The position numbers and the translations under genes are program-made. A DNA stretch of 64,000 bases from Phlebotomus papatasi (Eukaryota > Arthropoda > Insecta > Diptera > Psychodidae): NCBI RefSeq assembly GCF_024763615.1, contig NC_077223.1:86676627-86740626 (forward strand), in the 5' to 3' direction. The notes beneath the pieces are model-generated. The model was not told where the DNA came from. It did not search any database and saw nothing but the letters and a program-made list of their open reading frames with translations. Within the stretch, counting starts at the first letter, position 1. Each line of letters opens with the position of its first letter. Positions 36,401 through 50,100 of this stretch are shown piece by piece.

Positions 36401-38124
36401 GTTGCAGGACACATGAAGGGCGGTGATGCGAACAAAGGAGAATCCTAATTTTCCAGTTCCCAGCATTTTCGAGACATACGGCTCAATGTCCACATCATCG
36501 AGATGCTCGTAAGTGTGAGCATGGTAGAGCCTCAGAGTCGAATCTAGCCGAATTGATACCCAGACTCCAAGTCCAGTTGCAGCCATTTGTCTCACCTGGC
36601 TCTCCTTTCGCGGATGAGCCTCCAGGATGTGCACAATGCTGAGCGTAATGGGATCGACAATGTAGATTTTATTTCGATGGGCAGCCCAGATTTTGTCCCC
36701 AATCACGGCAAGACATCGTACAGACTGCTTCGGGCAGCCGAGTGTGACAAGATGGTAACTCCTGAGATCCCATTGACCATCGAGAGCACGCCTAAAAATG
36801 GCAATTTTCCCATTGGCCAGAGCTGCAACGACTCTGCATTCGACATGCACAATGGCCAGGACAGCATCTGGCAGACAGATTTTGTGCAGACAATCCCGCC
36901 ACCTGGCAACGGAACTGTGAACATAGAGCATGCCATTTTGAGCACCTAGCCACATTGTAGGGCCCACGGAGGACATAGGTGGCTCCTCGAGGGGATTCGG
37001 CGAACCGAGAATGGGATTGACGGGTTTGGGAAAGGTGAGATCATCGAGATTATTATTGATCACTGTAACCTTGGAGCCACATTTCTCAAAGTGCATCGGC
37101 GAAATTGGTGGAACATCAATTTTCTCTACAACTGCATTGCATCCATCCAAATTTGGTGCAGCATCTTCAGCATTAACTTCCTGAGCCACTTCTGTTGTAT
37201 TATTATTCTCACTGTACCCATCTCTAGTTGTACTCTTCTCCTGAACATTCTCCTCTGGAACACGCACAAATTCCACCCGACCCAAATCATCCGGACCCTC
37301 TCCCGGTTTCTCCAACGTCTCACCAGCCTTTGTCACCTCACTATTCTCCAGCATGGCATAATCCTTCTCCAGGGCTCCCATCACAGTGCATATACACAGC
37401 AAATGTGTCTGACAGACAGGAAATGAATCTAGCACCACGCTAGCATCATTAGCATCAATCACCGTCACTGTACTGGCCGTATGGGTACTTGTACAGATCC
37501 AAACGTATGAACTTAGTGCCAAATTCGGATCACTCGTCTCCATTGCCAGAGTTATTTGCTTATCCAGTGACTCCAAGTCTCCACCAATTCCACTTCCATT
37601 CCCATTGCCACTTCCCTTGTCCGCAGACGAGGTAATTTCTGTGATTTTTGGTGTGCTCTTCTGCGAATAGAAGATACTGGCACCAATGAGACAACCACCA
37701 TCACGATTGAAACCACCCTGAAGATTAACGCCACTTGCACAGAAGACTTTCATATGAGGATTCGCCTCGGCAATTGGCTGACAGTATATGGGAACCTGTC
37801 CGGAATTGATCACATAATAATGATTTTCTTAATTATTTATTATTTGTTTCATTGGGCATTGAATTCATTTTTGGAATTTTTTCCACTTAAAGAGGCGGCT
37901 CGAAACAGAATCGAACCAAGGGCATCTGCATCACAAACCCAGTGCTTTTTACTAAAAGTGAGAGAGACAAAGAGACAGAGAAAAGAGAGAGAGAGAAGAC
38001 GCAGAGACAGGGGGAAATAGAGAAAGAGACAGAAGCAGGTGGAAAAAGAGAGAGACAGAGAGAGAGAAAGAGAGAGAAAGAAAGAAAGAGAGAGAGAAAG
38101 AAAGAGAGAGAAAGAAAGAGAGAG

Positions 38125-38192
<68 letters not shown>

Positions 38193-41100
38193 AGAGAGAG
38201 AGAGAGAAGGAGAGAAAGAGAGAGAGAGAGAAAGAGTAAGAGAGAGTAAGAGAGAGAGAGACACACAGAGACAGGGGAAATAGAGAGTCAGAAGCAGGTG
38301 GAAATAGAGAGAGACAGACAAAGACAGGGCAAGAGAGAGAGAGACAGAAAGAGAGAGAGAGAGAGAGGCATGGGCAAATAGAGAGAGAAAGGGACAGAGA
38401 AAGAGAGAGACAGGGACACAGAGACAGGGGAAATAGAGAAAGAGACAGAAGCAGGTGAAAATAGAGAGAGACATACATAGATAGGGAAAGAGAGAGAGTT
38501 AGAGGCAGGAAGGGAGAGAAAGAGATATCGAAAAAAGAGAGAGAGAAAGACACAGAGGCAAGGGCAAATAGCGAGAAAGAGAGACAGACAGGGAGAAATA
38601 GAGAAAGACAGAAGCAGGTGGAAATAGAGACAGACAGAGACAGGGCAAGAGAGAGACAGAGACAGGGAGAGAGAGAAAGAGACAAAGACACAGAGGCAAG
38701 CGCAAATAGCGAGACAGAAAAAGAGAGAGACAGAGACAGGGGTAATAGAGAAAGCGATAAAAGCTGGTGCAAATAAAGTGAGACAGACAGAGACAGGTAA
38801 AGAGAGAGAGAGATAGAGGCAGGAAGAGAGAGAAAAAGATATCGAAAAGAGAGAAAGACACAGAGGCAAGTGAAAACAGCGAGAGACAGAGAAAGAGAGA
38901 GACAGAGAGACAGGGGGAAATAGAGAAAGACAGAAGCAGGTGGAAATAGAGAGGGCAAGAGAGAGAGAGAGAGAGAGACAGGGAGAGATAGAAAGAGAGA
39001 AAGACACAGAGGCAAGGGCAAATAGCGAGAGACAGAGAAAGAGAGATACAGAGACACAGAGACAGGGGGAAATAGAGAGACAGAAGTAGGTGGAAATAGA
39101 GAGACAGGGAAAGAGAGACAGAGACAGGGAGAGAGAAAGAGAGATCGAAAAAATAGAGAGAAAGACACAGAGGCAACGGCAAATAGTAAGAAAATACAAG
39201 GGGGAAATAAAGAGAGAGAGCGACAGAGCGAGAGAGAGAGATACAGAGACAGGGAGACAAACAGAGACTGAGAGGGAAAAAAAAACCAAACGATAAGAGA
39301 TATTAATGTGCAGTTTCCGTTGACCCCTCTTGCAGATAATTTTAAACACTTTTTGATTCTCCGAAAACCAACCTCTAGTCCAAATTTGTTTTTTTTTGGG
39401 GGTAATCCAAGTGAACGTCCATAGATGTTTCTGATCGAAAAATTCGTAATTTTCAATTTTTCAAAACCAACTTTGAAGCGCATTTATTAAGCAAATGGGG
39501 TAATGTTTGGGGTAGTTGGAAAGGTCTTGGAATTTCACATAAATAAAACTGAACAGGTTCCAATCGGTTTTGAATCGGTAATGAACCGGTTCATAACCGA
39601 TAAAAAAAATTTTATTTGAAAATCAATCCTATTACTTTTAAAACAATTTTGGGGGATCTTTTGAGAGATTTATGAATCGGTTCAAATCGGTTGAGAACCG
39701 GTAAACGGTTGCGAAAGTACTTTTGCGGTATAGCATCTAAGTCACGAGTTCGAGCATTTCGCAAAGCCTGGGACGCCTTGCCACCCCTTTTATTAAACTT
39801 TCGCGCAGAAACTTACGTTTAATTACGTACGATCCTGGAAAAAGTCCCATTTATTATTGATTTTTCACTTTTTTGATATATGAGGAACATAACCTCAATT
39901 CCTTTCGAAATTACAAAGGAAATAAGGGAGAAAACTGCTTGAGACTGATCAAAAAATTCTTTCTACTGTATTTTGTTTCTAAATTGCCAAATATACCAGA
40001 AACAGCGGGATTTCCCTTTCTAAAATTTGCTTTTGATATTTTTGAGGTTATGTCAAACATAACCTAATTCTAATATTTCAATATAATGGAACCTAAGCTC
40101 AAGGGAAGAATCCGATTTTGTTTAGAAGACCTTTATTTGGTTGAATTTGGTAAAGGACTGACTTTGTGATGCTGATGTTCTCTGGATGCGATTCATACAA
40201 GAATCTGCAGGGGCAAAATGTAATATTCCAAAAGGCAAATTTACAATCCCAAAAGAAGTTTTTAGATATCCTGAAACAAAAAAACCTGGGGAAAACTCCA
40301 CGGAACATGGAAAAATTGTCCAAAAAACTGCCAAATCTTTCCAAATACGGGAAAGTGCCCATGCTTCGTACGATCCTAAGCTTCGTAATTACCAAATTTT
40401 TCCTAAGGAAAAGTGACCAGTTTTTAAAATATATTGCGGAGTCACATTTACTGAGAAACATAGGAAAAATGTTGTCATTACGAAGCTTGGAAGGGATAGT
40501 ACGAAGCTTCAGAGGGATAGTACGAAGCTTCAGAGGGATATAGTACGAAGCTTGGGCACTTTACACTGCAATAGAAGAAAAAAACTAAATTCACTTACCG
40601 GTACTTTGAAGTTGCTATTTGTGCAAGAATTGGTAATTGCTGGTTGCTTCATAGATTTCCCTGGACTAGCTTTGGAGCCGGGTAAACTCCATCCATAGGC
40701 ATGAAGTCTCCCATCTTCCTTCTGGACATGAGCCCGAACCTGGCGGTACTGTTCGTTCTTGCGCATTTGGGCTCGTTCATTGCTCGGAACGTCCGACGTG
40801 AAAGTAAGCGCTCGTGACGTTCCATGACCAGTTGCTCCCGGTGGCAGTGCCAGGCGTCCCTCATTGGTAACCGCCGGCGCCACATGATGATCAGCCGCAT
40901 TGTACCTCAAATGTAAACCCGGTTGTTCGGGCTGCGGACGTTCTGACGAGCTGAAGAGATTACTAAAAAATTTCCAAAACTTATGCTTTGATTTTTTATC
41001 CAGTGACTCCACCGTTCGACTAGCTCTGATCATTTCTGTCCAACGAACAGCTTCCTGCAACTCCATAAATCGCTCCTTGTACTGATTCCGTTCCATCAGC

Positions 41101-44100
41101 ACCCTGGCCATTTCCACACGTGTAAATCTCTTTCTCTGTGCCATACTTATTTCACCCTCATCCTCCTGCTCGGACGAATTCTGCTGCTTCAGTTGCTCTT
41201 TGGTCTTCTTCAGTTCCTCCTCCAACTCCGAAATTCGCATTGTAAGCTTCTGTCGTGTTATGAAAGCCGATCGTAGATCTTCACGCATTATCTCATTCTC
41301 ACCCGTCAACTCATCAACTTTCACAATTAAATCATCCTTCACGATATTCAGAGCATTCTTCGTGGCCAGGAGTTCATTGTTCTCCAAAATGAGATTTTCC
41401 ACTTCCTTGCCCATTCCTATACCATTTACACACAAAAAAAACCACTTTGTAAAGACCATTCTTTCCAAACAAAAATCTTGATAACTAAATTTTACGTTAA
41501 TTGCATTTTTATTTTAATTATGAATGATGCAGAAAATTTTAGTATACTCACCGAAGAAGTTATCATTAACTGAGTCGTTAGTTTTTTTTTTTGGTCAGCA
41601 AAATATCAAAGATTGGATGCAAAATGGCATAAAAAGAAAAAGATTTTTTTCATCAAAATACTTGTTAGTTTTTTCTCACATAAAATGAATAAAATAAAGC
41701 AGACACAAAAAATGCAGTTAGAACAATTTATATAATTTTATATGGAATCATAATTGCCAATCAATCCTGAACTTCAAGAATATTCTCTACGGGAAGGTTT
41801 TGAAGCTTCGAACGACGACGGAATCTTCTTAGGGGAAAATACTCTCCCTTCGAACGTTCATGCCTTCGAATAACGTGAATTTTCTTTTATTTTTCCTAAG
41901 AGACTTACACATTTCTATTAACTATTAGTCAGCTTGTCATCAATTATTGATAATTATGTGACAATCATGTGGAAATCTCTTAGGAAACGTAACAGAAATT
42001 CACATTATACGAAGGCATGAACGTTCGAAGGGAGAGTGCTTTCCCCTACTAGGGGGAAGTGCCCATGCTTCGAACGATCTCAAGCTTCGTAATGACTAAA
42101 TTTCTTCTATGTTCCTAAAAAAATGTGAATGCAATATATTTTAAAAACTGGGCACTTCTCTCTAGTTTTTAAAATACGTGTGCGATGAGTCACATATATT
42201 GAGAAACATAGGAAAAAATTAGTCATTATGAAGCTTGGAATCGTGCAAACCATGGGCACTTTCCCCTATTTAAAAAATGTCAAATATAATCAAGGATAGA
42301 ATCCAATCGGGTGCTTCATGCCAGATATACGTTAGATCTCAATTAATATATCTTTTCTGTCTGCAGGTAAAGCATTTCAAAACATAAAGCTGGTCCTTCG
42401 AGCCGGATGTGTTCTCTAAAAGACTTACGTCTCTTAATAAATTTGACTTATCTGAAGCTTCAAAGCCTTCTGTTACCCATGGATTTGTCAAACGGATAAA
42501 CTAATTAATTTATAAAAGAATGCGAAAACAGACTTTTCCGGGACAATAAATTTTTATAATGTATTTCAAGAGTCTTTAACTAATCTTGTTTCTTAATAAA
42601 AAAAATCATTGAAAATAATGAAATCAAACATCAATTATTTCATCAAATTAGATGTCAAATAACTTTTTGACAATTATGTTTGACAATTACTGTCAAAATT
42701 GTCAAAATTACAAACAATTGTTGTTTTGATGTTTTATAAAATATCCCTACAAACTTTAATAGAGAAGAAAACTTGTTAAAAGGTGAGACCAAGGCTACAT
42801 TGGACTAATTATCCTTCCTTTTTGTTGCATAACCCTGTAATTTAACAGCTGTACATCTTAGTTTAAGATGTAAGGTTATGTTTAACCTAACCTTATAAAA
42901 AAGTTAGATTCAATGAATTATTCAGAGTGTGAATAAATTTCCGCGATTCTTGTCATATTCACGAGAAACAGATTGGGCATTTTGCTCTAGTATTGTTTTT
43001 CGAAGATTCAATGGAAAAGTCAATATGACGCCTTCATTGCTTTCGAATCCATCACTCACTGAGAACAGCGCCATCTAGTGTAAGTAAATGTCAAGAGGCA
43101 AGAAATATTTTCAGGTCTTCAAAAGTAATGTAGTTCACATTATTCAGATGTATTTTATACTAAACTTCAATTTCACTGATGCCTTGACTCATTTTAAATA
43201 TATTTCAAAAGTTTTCACAAGAGTTTTATGAGTAAAAATTTCCTTTGTTTTGATTTTTCCTGGCATCAGCTGATTTCGATGGTGGTCGATGAAATTTCGA
43301 ACTTTATTCGAACACTGAATTTAAAGAGAATGTTAACGGACTATCTGATATGGAACTGTCAAGAAAAGAACAATTGACCGGGCAATTGCTTTTTGCTTTT
43401 TATTAAAGGTATTTATATTTGGCCAATTTTAGTAAAATATCATTTTCATCTTAAAGAATATTGTCTCAAAGAACGTAAAAAGCATTAAATTTTTCCACGC
43501 GTAGAAAAGCAATGAAGGCGTAAAACAGCAATGACCATGTAGAAAAGCCCAGTCAGTTCGCTGTGATTCTGTCCATTATGGGGCAATGCATGATTTAAAT
43601 TGATTAATTAAATTAAATTAAATTAATTGATTCAATAGCTCCTAGATGCACGATTTTCTCCTAGTCCTACCAAATATTAAGCCTTCCTAATGTCGTTAAG
43701 GTCGTTAATAATCAAAGATTCATACTCAATTTCGAATTTTCGAACTAAACTAAACTGTTAAAAGAATTACTCAGAGGATCATGTGCGTCATTGCATTATT
43801 TTTCATCACAGCAAAGGTAAGGGCTCCGTTTCAGTAATAACTTTCGGAAGAGACAAAGCCACTCCAAAGCGAAGTCCAACAGATTCGAAAATCTACCGAA
43901 AGCCTAAATGTACAAGTCGAATTTCGAATTTCGATATTCTTGACACTTCAATCGTCAACAATGTCAGCAACAGTGTGTAAACGTTTGCTGCAATGAATTT
44001 TTGTGTAGTGCAATGGAATTTTAGGACGACAGAACGTTTGTATTGCAATTTAATTAAAATAAATGTTCTTTTCTTGAACTTACTCAATTTTGTGAAACTC

Positions 44101-47100
44101 GCCGGTTTAAACGTTCGAACTTCCAACAGATTTTTAGGTAAGTTCTCACTGATAAACCTTCGAATCGGTAGAGAAAAAACTGCAACCGGGAAGAGCTATT
44201 AAATCGAGAAGGTTATTACTGAACAAGAGGATTGATACTTGAAATTCAAACAGGAATTACTTCGGCCACCATGCTGAAGATATGAGAAGTAAAAGATGGC
44301 AAAGCGTTCCAGCTTTACTGAGTGCTCGAACTCACGAGAAAGAGCTCTCCATGTATAATGTTTTCGCATATTTTTGGGTGCATACCGGCTTACAACCGAT
44401 TAAATTGAATTATAAATTTCAAAAACCATTTCGAAATAAATAATTACTTAAGAAAAGCAGATTATAGAATATTTTAGCATAAGTAACAAAGTAAATTCAA
44501 AATAGGTAAATCATTTATGGGTACTATATCCACTTAAGACCGATAGTGACCGATGTTGTCGGGTTAGAAATTTAAAGATCTTTCAAAATATCCAAATTTA
44601 AGCAAATCGGTTGAACAATATGCCCACCAAAGCGGTTAAACTTTGATCTTCGAAAATTCGATATCGAAATGGTTTTCGAACATAGGTGTCCAAGGACGAA
44701 ATATGCACCTTGACTAACTGTTTTTCCCGCCGAGTTTTTTCGGCATTTCTCAAAAACGCATCCTGCGATTTTTTTTTCATTTTAGGATATGTTTTAGAGA
44801 TTGTCCAGGCGGGCATTTCGTCCATGGAAATACCATTGAATCATTCCTAATTACGTTTTTTCAAGGTCAAAGGTTAAAAAAGCTCTAGAGAGCGTATTTC
44901 TCAGCCGAATGGATCGTGTTTGGGTTCGTTGGAAAGGTCTTGGAATTTCTAATGAGACTGAACCAGTCCCAATCGGTTCTGAACCGGTAATAAATCAGTT
45001 ATGAACCGATAAGTAATTTTTGCCGGAAAATCAATTCTATTACTCCTAAGCTACTAAAGGAAATGTTTTTGGTGACTTATAAAACAGTTTAAATTGGCTG
45101 TAAACCATTAAACGGTAACATGGACGTAGTTTCGATATTATTAATCGTATCGGGATATTCATATTACAATGTAATCATCGTTATTCATAATTGTTGCGTA
45201 ATTTCTGCGTAGAGGCAGTGTATTTTTATTACGATTTATCATATGTGAAAATGTCTTTTCCTGAAATTCAGTTGTGTTGCACCGGGCGGGATTCGAACTC
45301 ACGTGAGAATCGAGTAAGAAATCTCATCATATTCAACACTTTCTGATAATTTTTTTACTAATTGAATGAAACCAATGAAACTGAATCTGTTAAGTCCAAT
45401 GTAAACCTTATCTCCCTGAAACCCTCAAAATCCTTATAATAAAATAATTTCTCCATGATTTCACCAAATTTACATGAAATTAGTTGCGATAAAATGAAAT
45501 TTAATTTGTTATTTAAAATGCAAACATTTTTTTTCAATCAACAAACCGCAAAATGTCGAGCATCTATGAGAACATTCCTCATGAAAATGTGTCTTTTTTC
45601 CAAAAAAAATTATATTATTTTTAATGCCAAATAAAATGCAAATGATGTAAAATTAAAAATAAACTCACCTGACGATGCATAATCGCCAGGATGTACCCAA
45701 CTTCCTGCATTTGTTTAATTTGATGCGAATTTGATTAGAGAGGGAGAAAAAAGAAAAAAAACGCACATAAAATACATTAAATCGTTCACATGATTATGAT
45801 GAATGGCAATCTATCTTGGAGCAAAAATTGTCAATCAAAAAAATTGTAAACCAATAAAAGAGAAACTTTTTATGCAAAACACACAAAAGCTAGTTTTTCT
45901 TTCATTTCTTTCATCAAGGTTAAAAAGCCAAAACTTACCTGTAACTTCATTCTCTTCACTTTCTTCATTGTCTTGGAAGGAGAGCTCTTGGTAGAGAGTA
46001 TTGCCCGATCGTTGTTCCTTCTTTGTCATTGAACGACCCATTGATGAAGAAGGTGCCGGATGGACAGGACTCGGTTCACTTTGAGGTGATGTTGCTTGAT
46101 TCATCTGCTGCAGCGAATCTGTTTCAGCTGCCTTTTCCAATGTCTGAATATTATCCAGTTCATTTTGGAAGGACAATGGACCAGAATCTGATCCTGAACT
46201 TCCATTTGGACTGCAAATTGTTTCTGTATCGAGCATCGTTGAGTTCTCCAAGGAGGCGAAACCATAAGAAACTGGCCCAGAAGATCTAGACCCAGTAAAC
46301 AAAATACTTTATTTTCACAATTTAAAAGCTATAAAAAATTTCTGCTTTAAGATAGTAAATTTATCAAAAAATTCCTATTGCACTTTAGCATTATCAATTT
46401 TCGGATGAAATAGAATATTTTTTGATGCTTATTATAATTGTCAGGAAAGTAAAACTCTTTGAATAAGTCTCGGAATATGAGAGGAGTATGAATTAAGTCC
46501 CCTTAGCCAAATTATTAAAGTTATAATTTAGTTAAGAAAGTTTTTTTTGTAGAATTTGAGGTTATGTACGATATAACCTCAAAGAAACTTTCTCACAATG
46601 TAAAATGCGATTAATTTCAATAATATCAAAATTTACAATATGTTTATCTTACAATATTAAAATATCAATAATACGCTCCAAAATTAATCAATAAAAAAAA
46701 CAAGAATATTTGAAGTTTTTGAGGTTACATATTCATTTAAATTTAAAAGAAGATCACTTAGTAATTTTGTTATTATTTATAATAACTGGGTTTCTTTCAA
46801 AATCCCAAAAGCCAAAATCCCCGAGATCTCGGTGTAGAAATCTCAAAACTAAGATCCTGTAACCCAAAATATCAAAAGCCAAAATTCCTAACAGCCGAAA
46901 TATCGTAAGGCAAAATCCCGACAGCTAAAATCCCGAATAGCCAAAATCTCGAAAGCCAAATTCCCAAAAATCGAAAATTTCGCAAAGCCAAAATCTCTAA
47001 AAGCCAAAATCTCGAAAAGGCAAAATCTAGAGAGCTAAAATTCAGAAAGCTAAAAGCCAGAAAACTAAAATCCTGTAAAGCCAAAATCCCGAAAGCCAAA

Positions 47101-50100
47101 TTCCAAAAAATCGAAAATTTCGCAAAGCCAAAATCCCGAAAAGCCCAAATCCCGAAAGCGAACATTCCGAAAGCTAAAAATTCGAAAAACCAAAATTTCG
47201 AAAGCCAAATTCCCGAAAATCCAAAATCCAGAAAAGCCAAAATTTCGGAAAGCCAATATCCCGAAAAGCCGAAATCCCGAAAGTAAAAATCCCGAAAGCG
47301 AAAGTCCCAAAAATCCAAAATCCAGAAAAGCCAAAATTTCTGAAAGCCCAAATCCCGAAAGCTAAAAACCCGAAAAGTCAAAATTTCGAAATTCAAATTC
47401 CCGAAAATCCAAAATCCAGAAAAGCCAAAATTTCGGAAAGCCAAATCCCGAAAAGCCCAAATCCCAAAAGCGGAAATCCCGAAAACTAAAATCCCGGGAG
47501 CTAAAAATCCGAAAAACCAAAGTCCCGAAAACCCGAAATCTCGAAAAGCAAAAATCTCAAAAAGCTAAAATCCCGAAAATCCAAAATCAAGGAAAGCCCA
47601 AATCCCGAAAGCAAAGTTCCGAAAGCTAAAATCCCGAGAGCTAAAAATCCGAAAAGCCAAAGTCCCGAAAACCCGAAATCTCACAAAGAAAAATCTCGAA
47701 AAGTCAAAACCCCGAAAGCCAAAATACCGAAAGCTAAAATCCTGAAAACTAAAAATCCGAAAATCCAAAGTCCCGAAACCCCAAAATCCCGAAAAGCAAG
47801 AATCTCAAAAGGTTAAAATCCCGAAAATCCAAAACCTAGAAAAGCTAAAATCTCAGAAAGCCAAAGTCTCGAAAACCCGAAATCCCAAAAACCCAAAGTC
47901 CATAAAAACCCGATATCCTAAAAAGCCTAAATCTAAAAAATGCCGAATTCCCGTAAAGCTACGTTTTTCATTTACAAAAATCCAATTTCACAAAACATAA
48001 CCTCAAATATTCTGATCCTGGTTGGTTAAAGAAGTTATAATGATCTCAATGCTAAAAAAATCAAAAATGATTTTTTTTTGATAATTCGTTTTTTTTTAGG
48101 AACAAATAAAGCAATTTGGTTTACTTTTTTTTAGGGATTTCTAAAGTCTCTTCGGAAAGATAAACCGCATAACCTCAAAAATGTATAGAGAGTTCACAAT
48201 TTTCAAATTTCTAAGAGGAATTGAAATAAAAATCACAAAGAAGCGCTCAAGTTTCTATTTAAATTGTCAAAAGAAAATTTTAAAACAATCAGAATCTTCA
48301 TTTTTTTTTTAAAAATATTGTATAGTTTTTGAGGTTAGAAAACAAATCACTTTTAATCTGCAATTTGTAATAGTCAAAAGTGGGTTAAATAATTCAAAAG
48401 TTACAGAATCTCTTTTTTCTGTGTGTTTAAAATTAACCCAAATGATCAAATTTTCCTTAAAAAGGGTTAATTAAAAAATGTTTTCCACATGAAATGTAAT
48501 CGCAATCCAGAATTTTTAAGGTTAGAATCGACATGACTTAAAGTTTGCCTAAATTATTGACTAGATCATTATTTAGACGTGGTTAAATTCCTGTTTAAAA
48601 ATGCCTTTAAAAGCAGGTTACAACATTTTACTTAAAATATGTCTAGATTTTATAAGCTCAGACCTAACATAGGGTAAAGTGGTACAAGTTGGACAGTAGT
48701 GGTGCAAGTTGGACAATGGTACAATTTGGACAGGGCTTTTTGTCTTGATAAATTTAGTGGTTCATTTTTATTTGTATATTTTTAATGCTTTAGTTTTATA
48801 ATTTGGTTCCTTGTGCTTAAAAGAAATTTTGTACTGTATTTATCAAGAAAAAAGCCATGTCTAACTTGTACCAGCGAATTGTCTAACTTGTAACACTAAT
48901 TCCAAATTATATAACTTTACCCTAACCTAACCTATTTTTCTTTTTAAATTAATTAGCTAAATATTTTTTTTAATCAATTGTCTAAATATTTTTTGTCTTG
49001 GTTTTTTTACTGTTCAAAAATTCTTTGAAAAAACACATTAGAAGCTTCTACCGCATAAAATATAATCTTAAATTTTTGAGGTTAGCCACAACATAACCTA
49101 TTTTTTTTTCATTTTAATTGTCTAATTTCTAAAATAATTTTTACCTTGGTCGAAGTCTTTTTAAAAAAAATCCTTTAACAAGGCAGATTAGAAGCTTATT
49201 GCCTCACAAAAATATGAGGATTTTTTGAGGTTATGTCCAATATAACCTAAAATTTTATCTCATTAATGTTCCTTGAATGCTTTTAAATCTTCAAATTTAC
49301 GCATTTCTAGTTAGCCCACGTAAAAAAATCCCAGATTACCATAAGCTAAAACAAGTTTATCATTGATTTTTTTTTGCTTTGTATGCCTTGCTAATGAACT
49401 AGATGAGCGACATGCTGTCTCCCATTTTGATATCATTTGGACAAGAGCAACAAGGTTGTTTTATTTTTCACACTTCATTCAAGCGCTAAACACAAATAAA
49501 ACGAGTATTTTTCAAGATCTTACAATAATTTTTCTGAGCTATTTGTAAATTTTTGTCGCAATCACAAGAAACAACATAAAAAGTAAATATTATTTCCTCT
49601 GTACGCGTTTTTTTTCTTGCCTCGACATTCAAGTAAATTATCGTTTTTTTTTCTTTAATTGCACTTTGCCATTTGAAAATGTTTTAATTATTATTTTGAC
49701 GAATAAAAGTGACGAAAATAATTAATTATTATTACTTACCTACTCATGGGATGAAGTCTTGCTCTATTGACATCGAGTCTATCAGAAGTGGAGCTCATTT
49801 GGGAATGAGTGGAGCCCATGAGGAGCTTCGTGCGCTCCATGTAGTCCACGTGAGTTTTGAACAATTCCGTGTAGCGTTCATGGAGTTTGCTGTATTCACG
49901 TTTCAGCTCAGACTCACGTTCCTCCAGCCTCGAAGCATGCTCCAGACTATTCTTATGCTTCAGCTCTAGCATCCTCACAATGCTCTCCAGAGACTCAAGA
50001 CGCGATGCTAGATCTTTATTCTCTGCTTCAGCAAGATCTTCAGTCTCCAGAAGCTTCTGTTCTGCCTGCTTTCGAGCACTCTTTTCACGCTCATATTGCG

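Larger units (their letters stand above)
37796..40598. other. syd intron 6 with a purine/pyrimidine minisatellite
   Basis: 2.8 kb. From the exon 7 side: a SINE remnant (37829-37960), GA-rich minisatellite (37960-39280), AACCGGTT-type dispersed repeat (about 39490-39800), AT-rich filler, and a palindromic MITE (40348-40563) ending about 35 bases from the exon 6 donor. Confidence 0.65.
41570..45669. other. syd intron 4, transposon-rich
   Basis: 4.1 kb. Two palindromic elements sit back to back (41832-42046, 42052-42266). Then come AT-rich DNA, a run of TTAATTAAATTAAATTAAAT type (about 43600), fragments shared with 28400-28700 (about 43700-43800), AACCGGTT-type dispersed repeat (about 44270-45130) and a tRNA-like fragment near 45270-45310. 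No exon seen. Confidence 0.6.
46286..49739. other. syd intron 2 with a degenerate minisatellite
   Basis: 3.5 kb. It holds a CCAAAATCCCGAAAG minisatellite (46797-47965), a TA-flanked element (48672-48922), several GAGGTTATG...ATAACCTC short palindromes (46558-46580, 49078-49100, 49227-49248) and AT-rich filler. No exon seen. Confidence 0.6.

Noticed and set aside
37091..37443. Plus-strand frames opposite syd exon 7
   Set aside because: Shadows of the strongly supported minus-strand coding exon.
37960..39280. CRISPR-like array
   Set aside because: Repeats are contiguous low-complexity units without unique spacers, in a eukaryotic intron.
37849..39483. Very long open frames (up to 544 codons) of Ser/Leu repeats on the minus strand, and Arg/Glu repeats on the plus strand
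   Set aside because: They are translations of the GA/CT minisatellite inside syd intron 6; no splice or homology support.
46872..47768. 190-residue frame of FGFSGFW-type repeats
   Set aside because: Translation of the AAAATCCCGAAAGCC minisatellite; open in several frames by lack of stops only.
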